From positions 1-64,000 of the forward strand of contig NZ_JABRWO010000009.1 in NCBI RefSeq assembly GCF_013618625.1: a DNA stretch of 64,000 nt, given 5' to 3'. Source of the DNA: Bremerella alba (GTDB lineage: Bacteria; Planctomycetota; Planctomycetia; Pirellulales; Pirellulaceae). Positions 35,694 to 43,962 of this stretch are shown piece by piece. The number at the start of each line of letters is the position of its first letter. The stretch's first letter is position 1. The position numbers were made by a program, and so were the translations under genes. A model generated the notes under the pieces. The model saw only the letters and a list, made by a program, of their open reading frames with translations, ran no database searches and was not told the origin of the DNA.

Positions 35694-36711
35694 GTCGAGA
35701 TCTCACTTTTTCATCGACAATCAGGTCTTCTACCTGAACGCGACGCTGATTCTGTCCAGTCACTTTCACGGCAGTACCGACTGTTCCAAACGGTGCAGAA
35801 ATGTAGATCCCTTGCTGCGTTTCGAAAACGCGGAAATTCAGTCTCTTCTCAAATTCGTCACGATCAAATGAAAAGACTAGTGCACGCTCTCGCACCGGTA
35901 TACGTGAGAGAAATTCACCTTGTGCCGTTCCGGACAAAAATCGATTCGCCACACGCTGATACGTCCAGTTTTTAGCGGGCGACGTACGGATCGCAAGAAT
36001 TGTACTAAAGATCTGATCCTTGTCCGCCTGAGTACTCAGGGCATCGTGGGCGGATCGTAAATAACTTGCCAATCGCCGCGTTCCCATCACTCCCGACAGC
36101 GCAAATTGGCATTCTAGAAACTTATCGACCCAGTAATCGGCTCCAGCGCCAGATGCTCCAAACGCCTGATGATCGATGATTCTACCTGATGCAAAACCTG
36201 ATCTACGGCTTCGACCTTCAAACATGGCCGCTTTTCGCAGTCGTGATGAGTGGCTGAAGATATCCTTGAGGAGTCGGATACGAGCACCAGCCGTGTCAGT
36301 GCGAAATTGAAAGCCGCTCTCTTGTGGAAATGCCCACATAATTGTTCGACGTTGGACGCTGTTTCTTAGACAAGTCATCATTAGTAGCGTCGGCGGGGAG
36401 CGATAATCCATGGAATCGGCAAGTTTCTCCGAAAGCTTCCGGGACGCGGCTGCTGCTGTCGTACCAGCCCCGAAGGTGAACCGTAAAAGGAGCTGACGTA
36501 CGGGGTGCTTCCCAATTGTTGTTCCCGTGTTCAGCCGAAAGTCCACCTCCGCCTGTGCCGCTAGTCCCGACTTGATAAACAACTCGTCCAATGAGTTGCG
36601 AATTGCGGACGAGATAGGAAACTTTCCCCCCTCTACCGCCTGCGGAGAAGTCGCAGTGCGGCGTGGCGAAAGTTGGTAGGCATATATTCTTACAAGTTTC
36701 GAATGCGGCAT
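35686..36711 (-). CDS. Unrecognised first gene of the patatin-HNH operon
   Basis: A protein of 341 residues from ATG 36711 (MPHSKLVRIY); an in-frame upstream start at 36759 is less likely. It is soluble, basic, and rich in mixed alpha/beta segments, with recognisable blocks such as QRRTIMWAFPQ, GADYWVDKFL and ERALVFSFDRDEFEKRLNF, but I cannot place it in a family with confidence. The length and the FL-x-C block slightly recall nucleoid-associated (NdpA-like) proteins, which is only an impression. It overlaps the patatin start by eight bases and lies about 200 bases after jetD on the same strand, so it may serve as the sensor of the unit. Confidence 0.6.
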   Translation of the reverse strand: MPHSKLVRIYAYQLSPRRTATSPQAVEGGKFPISSAIRNSLDELFIKSGLAAQAEVDFRLNTGTTIGKHPVRQLLLRFTFGAGTTAAAASRKLSEKLADSMDYRSPPTLLMMTCLRNSVQRRTIMWAFPQESGFQFRTDTAGARIRLLKDIFSHSSRLRKAAMFEGRSRRSGFASGRIIDHQAFGASGAGADYWVDKFLECQFALSGVMGTRRLASYLRSAHDALSTQADKDQIFSTILAIRTSPAKNWTYQRVANRFLSGTAQGEFLSRIPVRERALVFSFDRDEFEKRLNFRVFETQQGIYISAPFGTVGTAVKVTGQNQRRVQVEDLIVDEKVRSRHA

Positions 36712-36909
36712 GAAAACCTCGACATCTCGGCAGCCGTGTGGACCGCATGATTGTCCCAAATGGCGTACTCAATTGAAAGACACAACGAGCAGAATAAGGC
36801 GGGCAAAGCCGAGCTGAGGCCAGTTGAATGCTAACGGTCGTGAATCAACTTTATCAGTCACACATACTCTGCATATAGCAGATCGACTTCACCTTCTTCT
36901 CAGGTGTTA

Positions 36910-38067
36910 TCATGTCTCTAAGAAAATATCGTTCAGCGTGCGATTTACAAAACTCTGCGGTAAGCGTTCCTGTTCAACTCGCAGATTCTCCTCACTACAA
37001 ACTTGGTATGCCAAGCTTTCCTGTGTAGTCAGATTCCGAAGTGTGCCTCCTCTTCTAAGATTTCCTTGCCCACCTATCGATCCGGCCCAAGTTGTAACAG
37101 TAAAGTTATCCATCATCATGCTGTGAGTTTCCGGCAAGAAAACTCGAAGCCGCGAAAGAATCTCGAAACCCTCGACGTCGATGTCTCCCCAGTACCAAAC
37201 CTCTCTCTCGTTGAGCCATGTCACGTAACGGAGATCAGTGACAGAGTTGCCAAGTCCTCCTATGGCGATGCAGTTAGCGACCGGTGGAAGCGTTAGAAGG
37301 TTGATCTTGTTTTCAACAAGCAATACTCTTTCTCCCGGTAGTGGTTTCTGCGCCAGGCTGTGAAGTGGAACAGAACATTCAGCCCACGGTGACCTGGCTA
37401 TTTGCCGAATGTGTTCGTCTAGAAAGCGAACGTGAATTTGGGGTTCGGCATATCGTACACCAAATCGTCTAAAGAAGTGCTCCTCATCGGCACGAATTGC
37501 ATGTGGTGGCAAGACAAGATCTAGCCACGGACGAAGGGTCTTCTGTTCGCGTTCGACAAATTTTGTATCGACTGGTAGCGGGAGTTCCCTCGCGAAGCAA
37601 TTTGGCCGAGGATTCTTGACAAGATAATCAATCACACTGAGTAGCCCTGTTAGTGATTCTGTTACCGCGATGAAGCTCCGACGGTGGGACCGAATCCAAG
37701 GAATGAGCTGCGGGTAGTGATCTCGTATTGCTCGAACAGCGGACTTGAAGCTATCAAACTCTTTTTGCTTTCCGATAAGTTGGAGAAAGTCTTCCTCTGA
37801 CTCAATCTCAATTCGTTCAGGAAAGAGATTCTTCCCATGCTGACGAGAATTCCGCTCTTTCCAATGAACGGTATACCCGTATCCTAGAATCTCCTTCGAG
37901 TTGGTTTTCAAGGCCAAAATGGACGCTCGTGCAACGGCCAGATTCTCATCTAGTGTCCTGTCACACGGAATGCTCCGGGGGAAAAATGGCTCATCGTTAA
38001 GCCAGGCTTGCTGCCACTTTGGATACAGATTGACTGCCTTTTGCTTGACCTCGTCTGGCCGGATCAT
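36910..38067 (-). CDS. jetD: Wadjet nuclease subunit JetD
   Basis: A 385-residue protein of the DUF3322/DUF2220 (JetD) family. The C-terminal TOPRIM-like nuclease is seen as VWYWGDIDVEGFEILSRL, with the acidic residues that bind metal, and the N-terminal region is a DNA-binding arm. In type I Wadjet, JetD cuts circular plasmid DNA once the JetABC motor has extruded a loop and stalled. Its start overlaps the jetC stop by four bases (ATGA). Length and motif order are normal, so the subunit appears intact. Confidence 0.92.
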   Translation of the reverse strand: MIRPDEVKQKAVNLYPKWQQAWLNDEPFFPRSIPCDRTLDENLAVARASILALKTNSKEILGYGYTVHWKERNSRQHGKNLFPERIEIESEEDFLQLIGKQKEFDSFKSAVRAIRDHYPQLIPWIRSHRRSFIAVTESLTGLLSVIDYLVKNPRPNCFARELPLPVDTKFVEREQKTLRPWLDLVLPPHAIRADEEHFFRRFGVRYAEPQIHVRFLDEHIRQIARSPWAECSVPLHSLAQKPLPGERVLLVENKINLLTLPPVANCIAIGGLGNSVTDLRYVTWLNEREVWYWGDIDVEGFEILSRLRVFLPETHSMMMDNFTVTTWAGSIGGQGNLRRGGTLRNLTTQESLAYQVCSEENLRVEQERLPQSFVNRTLNDIFLET

Positions 38068-41000
38068 GTGTAAGTTTCCCCAGCCCTGGAATCAGCCTCG
38101 GCAATCTCATCGAACTCTGTGGCGGTCATTTCGTATATTGATGAACGATTGTCTTTCTTAACGACGTGTAGATAACAGCCGACATACGACTGGGTTACTC
38201 GTGCTTTGGCATCCAGCGGGGCGACGATCAATAGCTGTAGCCCAAATTGTTGGAATAGCTCAAGTGCATATTCAGCGTGTTGATCGTCGACTTTCGAGAA
38301 CATTTCATCGACAACGACAAACTGAAATCGATCGCTGACGGGATGTTCTGGTTCAAGATCGTATTGATAAGCGATTGCCGCAACTAGAATCGTAAAGGCA
38401 AGCTTGGCTTTTTCTCCACCAGATTGACCGCTGCTGTCCTGATAGACCGATACAGTCTCTAAAGTACTACGATCAATGACCGCAGCCACGAAGTCAAACC
38501 ATCGGCGAACGTCAGTGACCTTTTCTCGCCATCGTCGTTTGTCGTCATTGCGAAGATCGACAATTAGATCCTTGATTCGGAGGAAGCGTGCTTCGTTAGC
38601 CTCAACCGTATCTTCAAAGCTCCCTTCGATGCATTCGCGAAGTTGCATTTGGAAGGCGGTAATATCGGAATCGCGAATTGGCCGCGGCTGAAGCTCGATG
38701 TGAGTTCCAGGTCGATACTCTAGCTTCTTTAGGGAAACGTTCAGTATCTCGATCTTGCTTTCAATACCACGCCGCTCTTGTTCCAAAGCGTTTCGGAAGA
38801 GTCCAATCTCTTCAATAACCTTTTGATTAAGCCTTTCTTTGAATCGCTGCTCGTGCCGGGGTAGATCCTCATCCAAGATATGCTGTCGTAGTTCTAGGAA
38901 TGCGTCGAGGTAGTCTGTGGAGGTTCTTAAATCATTAGACTCTTCGGGGCAGGATCTTAAAAACTTTGCCATTGCATCCGTGAGGCGATTGCGTTTGGGC
39001 TCTATGTCATCTCTTAGTTGAGATATCTTTTGATTCTGAAGATCTTGCCAGCGTTGTTTGTTTTCGAATATCGTTTCGGACGTAAGCGGCGAATTGGTGA
39101 AGTGTAAATCCAGGTCGACAAAGATGGGGAGTAATCGTTCGAGAGCATTATCGTCTTGGCATTGCTCCAAATGCTTTCTGGCATTTGAGAGGATTTGCCT
39201 CGCTTGAGAGTTGTGGCTCTTCAGTTCCCGTTCGTCGCCAATCAATCGGTCTCGGCTTTCCTCGATCTTCTTGAGAGAATCCTGCGACTCGATAAGCCGG
39301 CTCTTGAATGTCATCAATTCGTCTGACTGGCTCTCGATGACTTCTCGTTCCCTTTCAAGGTTCTTGATCTCCTCTTCATGTCTTGTAAAGTCAATGTCGT
39401 CAAAGTTCTTTACCTTTTGAATATCAACGATAGCGTTGATACTCTGGCGAAGTACTGATAACTCTTCCGAAAGCAATTCGATTTGGGTCGAGAGTTGTTT
39501 TTCAATCGCCGCCAGCCGACTGACTTCTACCGAAAGACGGCGTTTTTTCTCACGATTGTCCCAACCCAGGACGAAGTTGCGCGGATTAATCGCTTGATCG
39601 CGATCATCCTTTTCGTGACGTTGGCGGCCTGATTTCACATGGCGATTCAGGGTCAATGCTAATCCGCGACACGACTGAAACTCTTCGACGGTATCGCAAC
39701 AGCGATAATCAAAGCGATCTCGCAATTCAGCAGTGAGCCACGGTAACAATGAGTGCCCATCGCGAAGATTCAGTTTTCGAATGAGTGATTGTTCATCCAG
39801 AGGCCTCGCAGAATGATTTGTTGATTGTTCAGCCACACGCAAGTAAACCAAACGCTGCCCACGGCCATCAATGGCCAAGCGAGTTCGTTCCACGTGAGTA
39901 GAGACCAGGCCGTAAAACCGATCTGGGACTAAGAGACTCAGTGCCAATCCCCGCAAAACTTTTTCTATTGACGATTCCCACATGTTTTCATCGTCTCGCA
40001 CCTGCATCAGCTCAGCAGCAAATGGCAAGTCACGAATGGCCACTCCCAGTTCGTCACAAAGAAGTCGGCGCAGGCGCACGCACCATTCCGGAATATTTTC
40101 TTTCCGAAGTTCCAATCCGGCTAATTCATCACGAAACTCCGCCAATTGCTTTCGCACGTCGCCACGTTGAAGGAGAGTATTGTTTTGATGCTCGGTGGTA
40201 TCGTTTAGCTGAGACTCAAGTTCAGCTTGGAGGCTGGGCAATTTGGCTTGCATACTTTCAAAGGCTGAGATGCTCTCGACATTCCTTTCCAGTGAAAGAG
40301 TGGTCAAGGCAATTTGAAATTCGCTATAGACACTTCGCTTATGGCTGCTCTTTGTTCGTGCCACGTCGATCAGTCCGGGGATCAGCCTTAGTCGGTCCCC
40401 ACCGACTTTATCGATTTGATTCTGTATCGTTCGGCAATTCTCTCGGAGGGTTACAATTTCGGCCTCAAGCCTTTCACGCGATTTACAAATACTCGCGATC
40501 TCTTGCTCTCTTTCTTCGATGGCAGGGACGAACAGGTCGACTGTTCGTTGCGAGAAGTACACCGGTGAGGCGTTAAGCAACGTTTCTGCTTCCTTGAGGC
40601 TACGTTCAATCTCTCGATATTCTTTGCCGGCGATCGCAACTGGTTCGAGCAGATCACGCTGTTGTCGAACTCGTACTAGGCTGTCGTGAGCCTCGCTTAA
40701 CTGCGTGAAATGTCCCAGAAGCCTGTCGACTTTGTCGCCCCAGTCGTGTGCTTCTAGCATATGGTTGCGAATGAAATCATTGAGTTTTTGGATGTCCTTC
40801 ACCGCAACCGTTTGATTAAAGACCTCCATCGCTTTGTTTTTTACGCGGGTCGTTTTTGTAAACCACCCTTCGTACTCTTGAAACGTCCGCGTTGCGCGCA
40901 ATCCTCGCTGCTTTAGAATCTTCAAGATCGACTCAGACGTTTGTAGCTGGCCAAAGTCAGTTTGAATCGAACGCTCATCGTCCGAAAAGCAATAGATCTT

Positions 41001-41444
41001 TTCCACGCTATGATCGGAAGCGAGGTAAAGAACCTGTGCGATGGTAAAGATCTTGCTGATATCTTCATTTCGGAAGCTGGCAAGAATGACAGAGTATGCA
41101 CCGCCTTTTGGCCGGAGATACTTTACTCGAATGTTTTGATGATCTTCATCGCTTGACCGATCATATGCGCCAAGAAGGTAAGATCGTTCGTCCCGTTCAC
41201 GTTTCTTGGCTCCGGCTGCAACGTTGAAGTTTCGAACACCAGGTCGCACCAACAGAGTTAGCAAAGCATCGACAAGCGTCGATTTGCCAGAGCCATTTTG
41301 CCCGATCAGTAGCGCCGAATTGCCAGCGGGTGTGGCGCGATAGATTTGCCCATCGAAAGTACCCCAGTTGAATAACTCTACTTTCTCGAGTCGATATCCA
41401 CGTGCTGCAGATGATTCAAATGGGAGGCTATTCTGAAAAACCAT
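38064..41444 (-). CDS. jetC: Wadjet SMC/MukB-like ATPase JetC
   Basis: A 1126-residue SMC-like ATPase. The Walker A motif GQNGSGKST is near residue 45; long coiled coils run between about 250 and 850 around a hinge-like region; the signature SGQSGGEKAKLAF and the Walker B region FVVVDEMFSKVD lie near the C-terminus. With JetA and JetB it forms a condensin-like loop-extruding motor that recognises small circular DNA. I chose ATG 41444 (MVFQNSLP) over the open frame's earlier start, which would overlap jetB. The gap to jetB is 46 bases and the overlap with jetD is four. Confidence 0.93.
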   Translation of the reverse strand: MVFQNSLPFESSAARGYRLEKVELFNWGTFDGQIYRATPAGNSALLIGQNGSGKSTLVDALLTLLVRPGVRNFNVAAGAKKRERDERSYLLGAYDRSSDEDHQNIRVKYLRPKGGAYSVILASFRNEDISKIFTIAQVLYLASDHSVEKIYCFSDDERSIQTDFGQLQTSESILKILKQRGLRATRTFQEYEGWFTKTTRVKNKAMEVFNQTVAVKDIQKLNDFIRNHMLEAHDWGDKVDRLLGHFTQLSEAHDSLVRVRQQRDLLEPVAIAGKEYREIERSLKEAETLLNASPVYFSQRTVDLFVPAIEEREQEIASICKSRERLEAEIVTLRENCRTIQNQIDKVGGDRLRLIPGLIDVARTKSSHKRSVYSEFQIALTTLSLERNVESISAFESMQAKLPSLQAELESQLNDTTEHQNNTLLQRGDVRKQLAEFRDELAGLELRKENIPEWCVRLRRLLCDELGVAIRDLPFAAELMQVRDDENMWESSIEKVLRGLALSLLVPDRFYGLVSTHVERTRLAIDGRGQRLVYLRVAEQSTNHSARPLDEQSLIRKLNLRDGHSLLPWLTAELRDRFDYRCCDTVEEFQSCRGLALTLNRHVKSGRQRHEKDDRDQAINPRNFVLGWDNREKKRRLSVEVSRLAAIEKQLSTQIELLSEELSVLRQSINAIVDIQKVKNFDDIDFTRHEEEIKNLEREREVIESQSDELMTFKSRLIESQDSLKKIEESRDRLIGDERELKSHNSQARQILSNARKHLEQCQDDNALERLLPIFVDLDLHFTNSPLTSETIFENKQRWQDLQNQKISQLRDDIEPKRNRLTDAMAKFLRSCPEESNDLRTSTDYLDAFLELRQHILDEDLPRHEQRFKERLNQKVIEEIGLFRNALEQERRGIESKIEILNVSLKKLEYRPGTHIELQPRPIRDSDITAFQMQLRECIEGSFEDTVEANEARFLRIKDLIVDLRNDDKRRWREKVTDVRRWFDFVAAVIDRSTLETVSVYQDSSGQSGGEKAKLAFTILVAAIAYQYDLEPEHPVSDRFQFVVVDEMFSKVDDQHAEYALELFQQFGLQLLIVAPLDAKARVTQSYVGCYLHVVKKDNRSSIYEMTATEFDEIAEADSRAGETYT

Positions 41445-41490
41445 TCTATGCCTTTTACACTTAACTGTTGCCCCGCAAGGAGCACTAGAG

Positions 41491-42111
41491 CTAGTCCACG
41501 TCAACAGCAGAAAATTCAGAGGCCTGCTTACGTTTGACAGCTTGGGTCAATTGGTCGTGAAGGTGCTCTAAGATCTCTGCCGTAAGACGCGCCTTGAGGA
41601 TTCGCCTCACTTCCCAACTAGAGGAATCTTGCCCAAATCTACGAACAAAGCCTAGCTCTTCCAACTTCTTTAGAGTGACATGTAGATCCTTCTGAAGTTT
41701 GACTTCGTCCGACTGACCAGGAAAGAACGACTTCCAGGATTCGAATAGTATCTCCTCTTCAGCAACGCATTTCGCATCGTGCGTCTCTTCTTCTTCGAAC
41801 TGTCGCAAAGCCTCTCGCAAAAGAACCGCCAAGACCGATTGTCCAAAACTAAGTCGCGACGATCGAAACAGCTTCGGTATGGCCTCGTAACCGTCAGGCT
41901 GGTCTTCCTCTCTAAATTGCCGTAGATAGGCAAGTCCTTCTGATTCGTCAATTACGAGCTGCAGGCCAAGGCGGGCCACAAACTGTTCGATTTGCGACAC
42001 GTTCGACATCAGCACGTCCCATGATCGCCCATCTTCCTGTTCAATGACTCCTTGCAATAATCGAACGGTAGGAACGCTCCAATCTCGATATTCTGGATAT
42101 TCACTTCGCAT
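41491..42111 (-). CDS. jetB: Wadjet kite-like subunit JetB
   Basis: A 206-residue DUF4194 protein, the MukE/kite-type winged-helix subunit of Wadjet that bridges JetA and JetC. ATG 42111 (MRSEYPEYRDW) gives an 11-base overlap with jetA and is preferred over 42162. The winged-helix region includes LKKLEELGFVRRFG and a helical C-terminus. Confidence 0.9.
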   Translation of the reverse strand: MRSEYPEYRDWSVPTVRLLQGVIEQEDGRSWDVLMSNVSQIEQFVARLGLQLVIDESEGLAYLRQFREEDQPDGYEAIPKLFRSSRLSFGQSVLAVLLREALRQFEEEETHDAKCVAEEEILFESWKSFFPGQSDEVKLQKDLHVTLKKLEELGFVRRFGQDSSSWEVRRILKARLTAEILEHLHDQLTQAVKRKQASEFSAVDVD

Positions 42112-43585
42112 TGGGCTTTCTCTTGGGGGGCAAGAAGGTGACTCGAGGCACGGTAACTTCACAAGAGCGCTCGTGCGCGATTGTCGCCGGAATAGAGATA
42201 ATTTCGCGTTCTGTTGAATTGATCAAATGTCTGTCTTCGTTGGCAATTTGAATGTAACCAATTACCTCGATAACACCGGAAGTTACTGGGTGCATTTCAA
42301 TAAGCTGGCCGAGGGTTGGTGAGTCTTCGAGATTAAGCATGCGGCGAATGCAATGACGCATACGCTTCCAGTCAAGATGTTTTAGGGCGGCGAACTCTTG
42401 AAAGGCTCTATTTCGCTCGTCGGAGTTTGGATCAAAGTCGGTTAAATCTACCGTTTCAAACTGGGGAGGCTCGACCCAAAACGATCTTCTGAATGGGGAT
42501 TCGATCGCTATCGCCTGATCTAGTTCAATTCCAGGTTCGTCATCTCGAGTATTGCCGCTGTAGGTCAATGCTAGACTTTGGATTTCCTGGAGAAGCCGAG
42601 CGACTCGCTGACGTTCTGCATATGCTCTTGCATCGAGAAGACGGCGGAGTGTGGCCGAAAGGCGTTGGTTGGTGCGCATAACCTTTTCGGCCTCGTTCTG
42701 CAGAAGGGTAATCATATTGCGAACCGTCTCCAGCCCTTCCCGGAGTGCGAATAGTTCAGGAATTTGACGTATTTCTAGGATGACCCTTTCTAGTCGCTCG
42801 GTCTGGCTTGGAGAGAGGATCAGTTTGACAAATTCATAGAAGCTGACACCCTGGTCCTCTTTCTTAAGTAGATCTTCGGCATCTAATGCAAACTCTAGAA
42901 TTGTTCCTCGTTTCTCGAGTCCCCCCTGTTCTCTCTTCTGCACCTGGGCCGTGATTTCTCGAAACGAGTCCTCTACGGCCCTGAAATCACCTTGTAATTG
43001 TCTCAAGAGTGTTACCGCAGTTGCAAATCGTTCGCGAATTTGAGCAGGTTGATACTTGGAAATCTGCCCATCGTTCTCGATTTGTTCTATTTCGGCCTGT
43101 AATCGATCACGTTCGGAACGCAGATAAACGAGTCGCTTTTCAGGGTCATCGGATGAGCCAACTACCAAGTCTGAGAGTGTCTCGATTACTAGCTTCAGAC
43201 GCGATTCCGTACCAATAAACCCGAGATCCTTGTCAAGAACGCGGTCCAAGAAGACAAATACTTCTTCTGTGTGTGTAGTCAGTTGATAGACTGGTTCGTC
43301 TCGTCCCGTTTCCAGATAGCGTTGCAACCAGCGTTTCTCCGGGTCGCACCATTCAGCCAGATAAACATCCGCTTTGGCCACCATTTTTCCGGGATGTGTT
43401 TCCTGGAGCTCTTCCAGGTATAGGGCTAAAGCCGCGACCAGATCTGATTGTAGAATGGCAATCTGACCAGCCTGTTTGAACTGCTGGTCCAGAAAGTCGA
43501 TTACAAAGGGTGAGTTTCTCGCTCGTAGCAGCCCCACGGCAGGAGAAGTCTCAAGGTAGACTAGCAGCTTCCCCAATCGCATCAA
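42101..43585 (-). CDS. jetA: Wadjet kleisin-like subunit JetA
   Basis: A 494-residue DUF3375 protein, the MukF/kleisin-type subunit. The N-terminal winged-helix region (YLETSPAVGLLRARNSPFVIDFLDQQF) and the central coiled coils are as expected, and the C-terminus (IQIANEDRHLINSTEREII) matches the family's strand-rich end. It is the first gene of jetABCD. ATG 43585 and 43582 are both possible. The 377-base upstream gap should contain the promoter for the whole defence block. Confidence 0.9.
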   Translation of the reverse strand: MMRLGKLLVYLETSPAVGLLRARNSPFVIDFLDQQFKQAGQIAILQSDLVAALALYLEELQETHPGKMVAKADVYLAEWCDPEKRWLQRYLETGRDEPVYQLTTHTEEVFVFLDRVLDKDLGFIGTESRLKLVIETLSDLVVGSSDDPEKRLVYLRSERDRLQAEIEQIENDGQISKYQPAQIRERFATAVTLLRQLQGDFRAVEDSFREITAQVQKREQGGLEKRGTILEFALDAEDLLKKEDQGVSFYEFVKLILSPSQTERLERVILEIRQIPELFALREGLETVRNMITLLQNEAEKVMRTNQRLSATLRRLLDARAYAERQRVARLLQEIQSLALTYSGNTRDDEPGIELDQAIAIESPFRRSFWVEPPQFETVDLTDFDPNSDERNRAFQEFAALKHLDWKRMRHCIRRMLNLEDSPTLGQLIEMHPVTSGVIEVIGYIQIANEDRHLINSTEREIISIPATIAHERSCEVTVPRVTFLPPKRKPNAK

Positions 43586-43962
43586 CGGATACTTTCAATG
43601 TTGCACTTAGTCGAATCCGAGGTCCTTCTGAATTGATCGACTTCTATATCTAACGACGTAATGAAATCCTTTACGAACGCGTTCTATAATGACAGATTAT
43701 TGTAATTGGTATCAATCAAAACACATAGAAAAGTGTTGGAATGAATAGAGCGAAGCAGGTAGTTTATCGGATTGTCTGGCAGAATCGGCAATGCTTGCCA
43801 ATCGCAGATGGCCTACGAAACTTGGAGAAGCTCTGTCCAACACGGTCTAGCAGCTCAACTTTTCTCAATCAACATAATCCAGTTGTGTTTTGCCGATAGC
43901 AACCGCTCCTGTGTCACCTGGAGACACTATCCAAATTGTTAGGGGCATGCTCTTTCAATCGA
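43586..43962. other. A/T-rich gap between OLD nuclease and Wadjet genes
   Basis: A non-coding gap of 377 bases. Its low-GC centre (about 43650-43740) is a likely promoter region for jetABCD. It contains one copy of a 23-base direct repeat at 43791-43813. No gene is seen. Confidence 0.5.
43791..43813. repeat. Direct repeat copy A flanking the OLD nuclease
   Basis: Twenty-three bases starting ATGCTTGCCAATCG are identical to 46845-46867. Weaker similarity continues for about 20 further bases (CG, AAC and TGGA shared). The two copies enclose the OLD-like gene. Confidence 0.7.
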
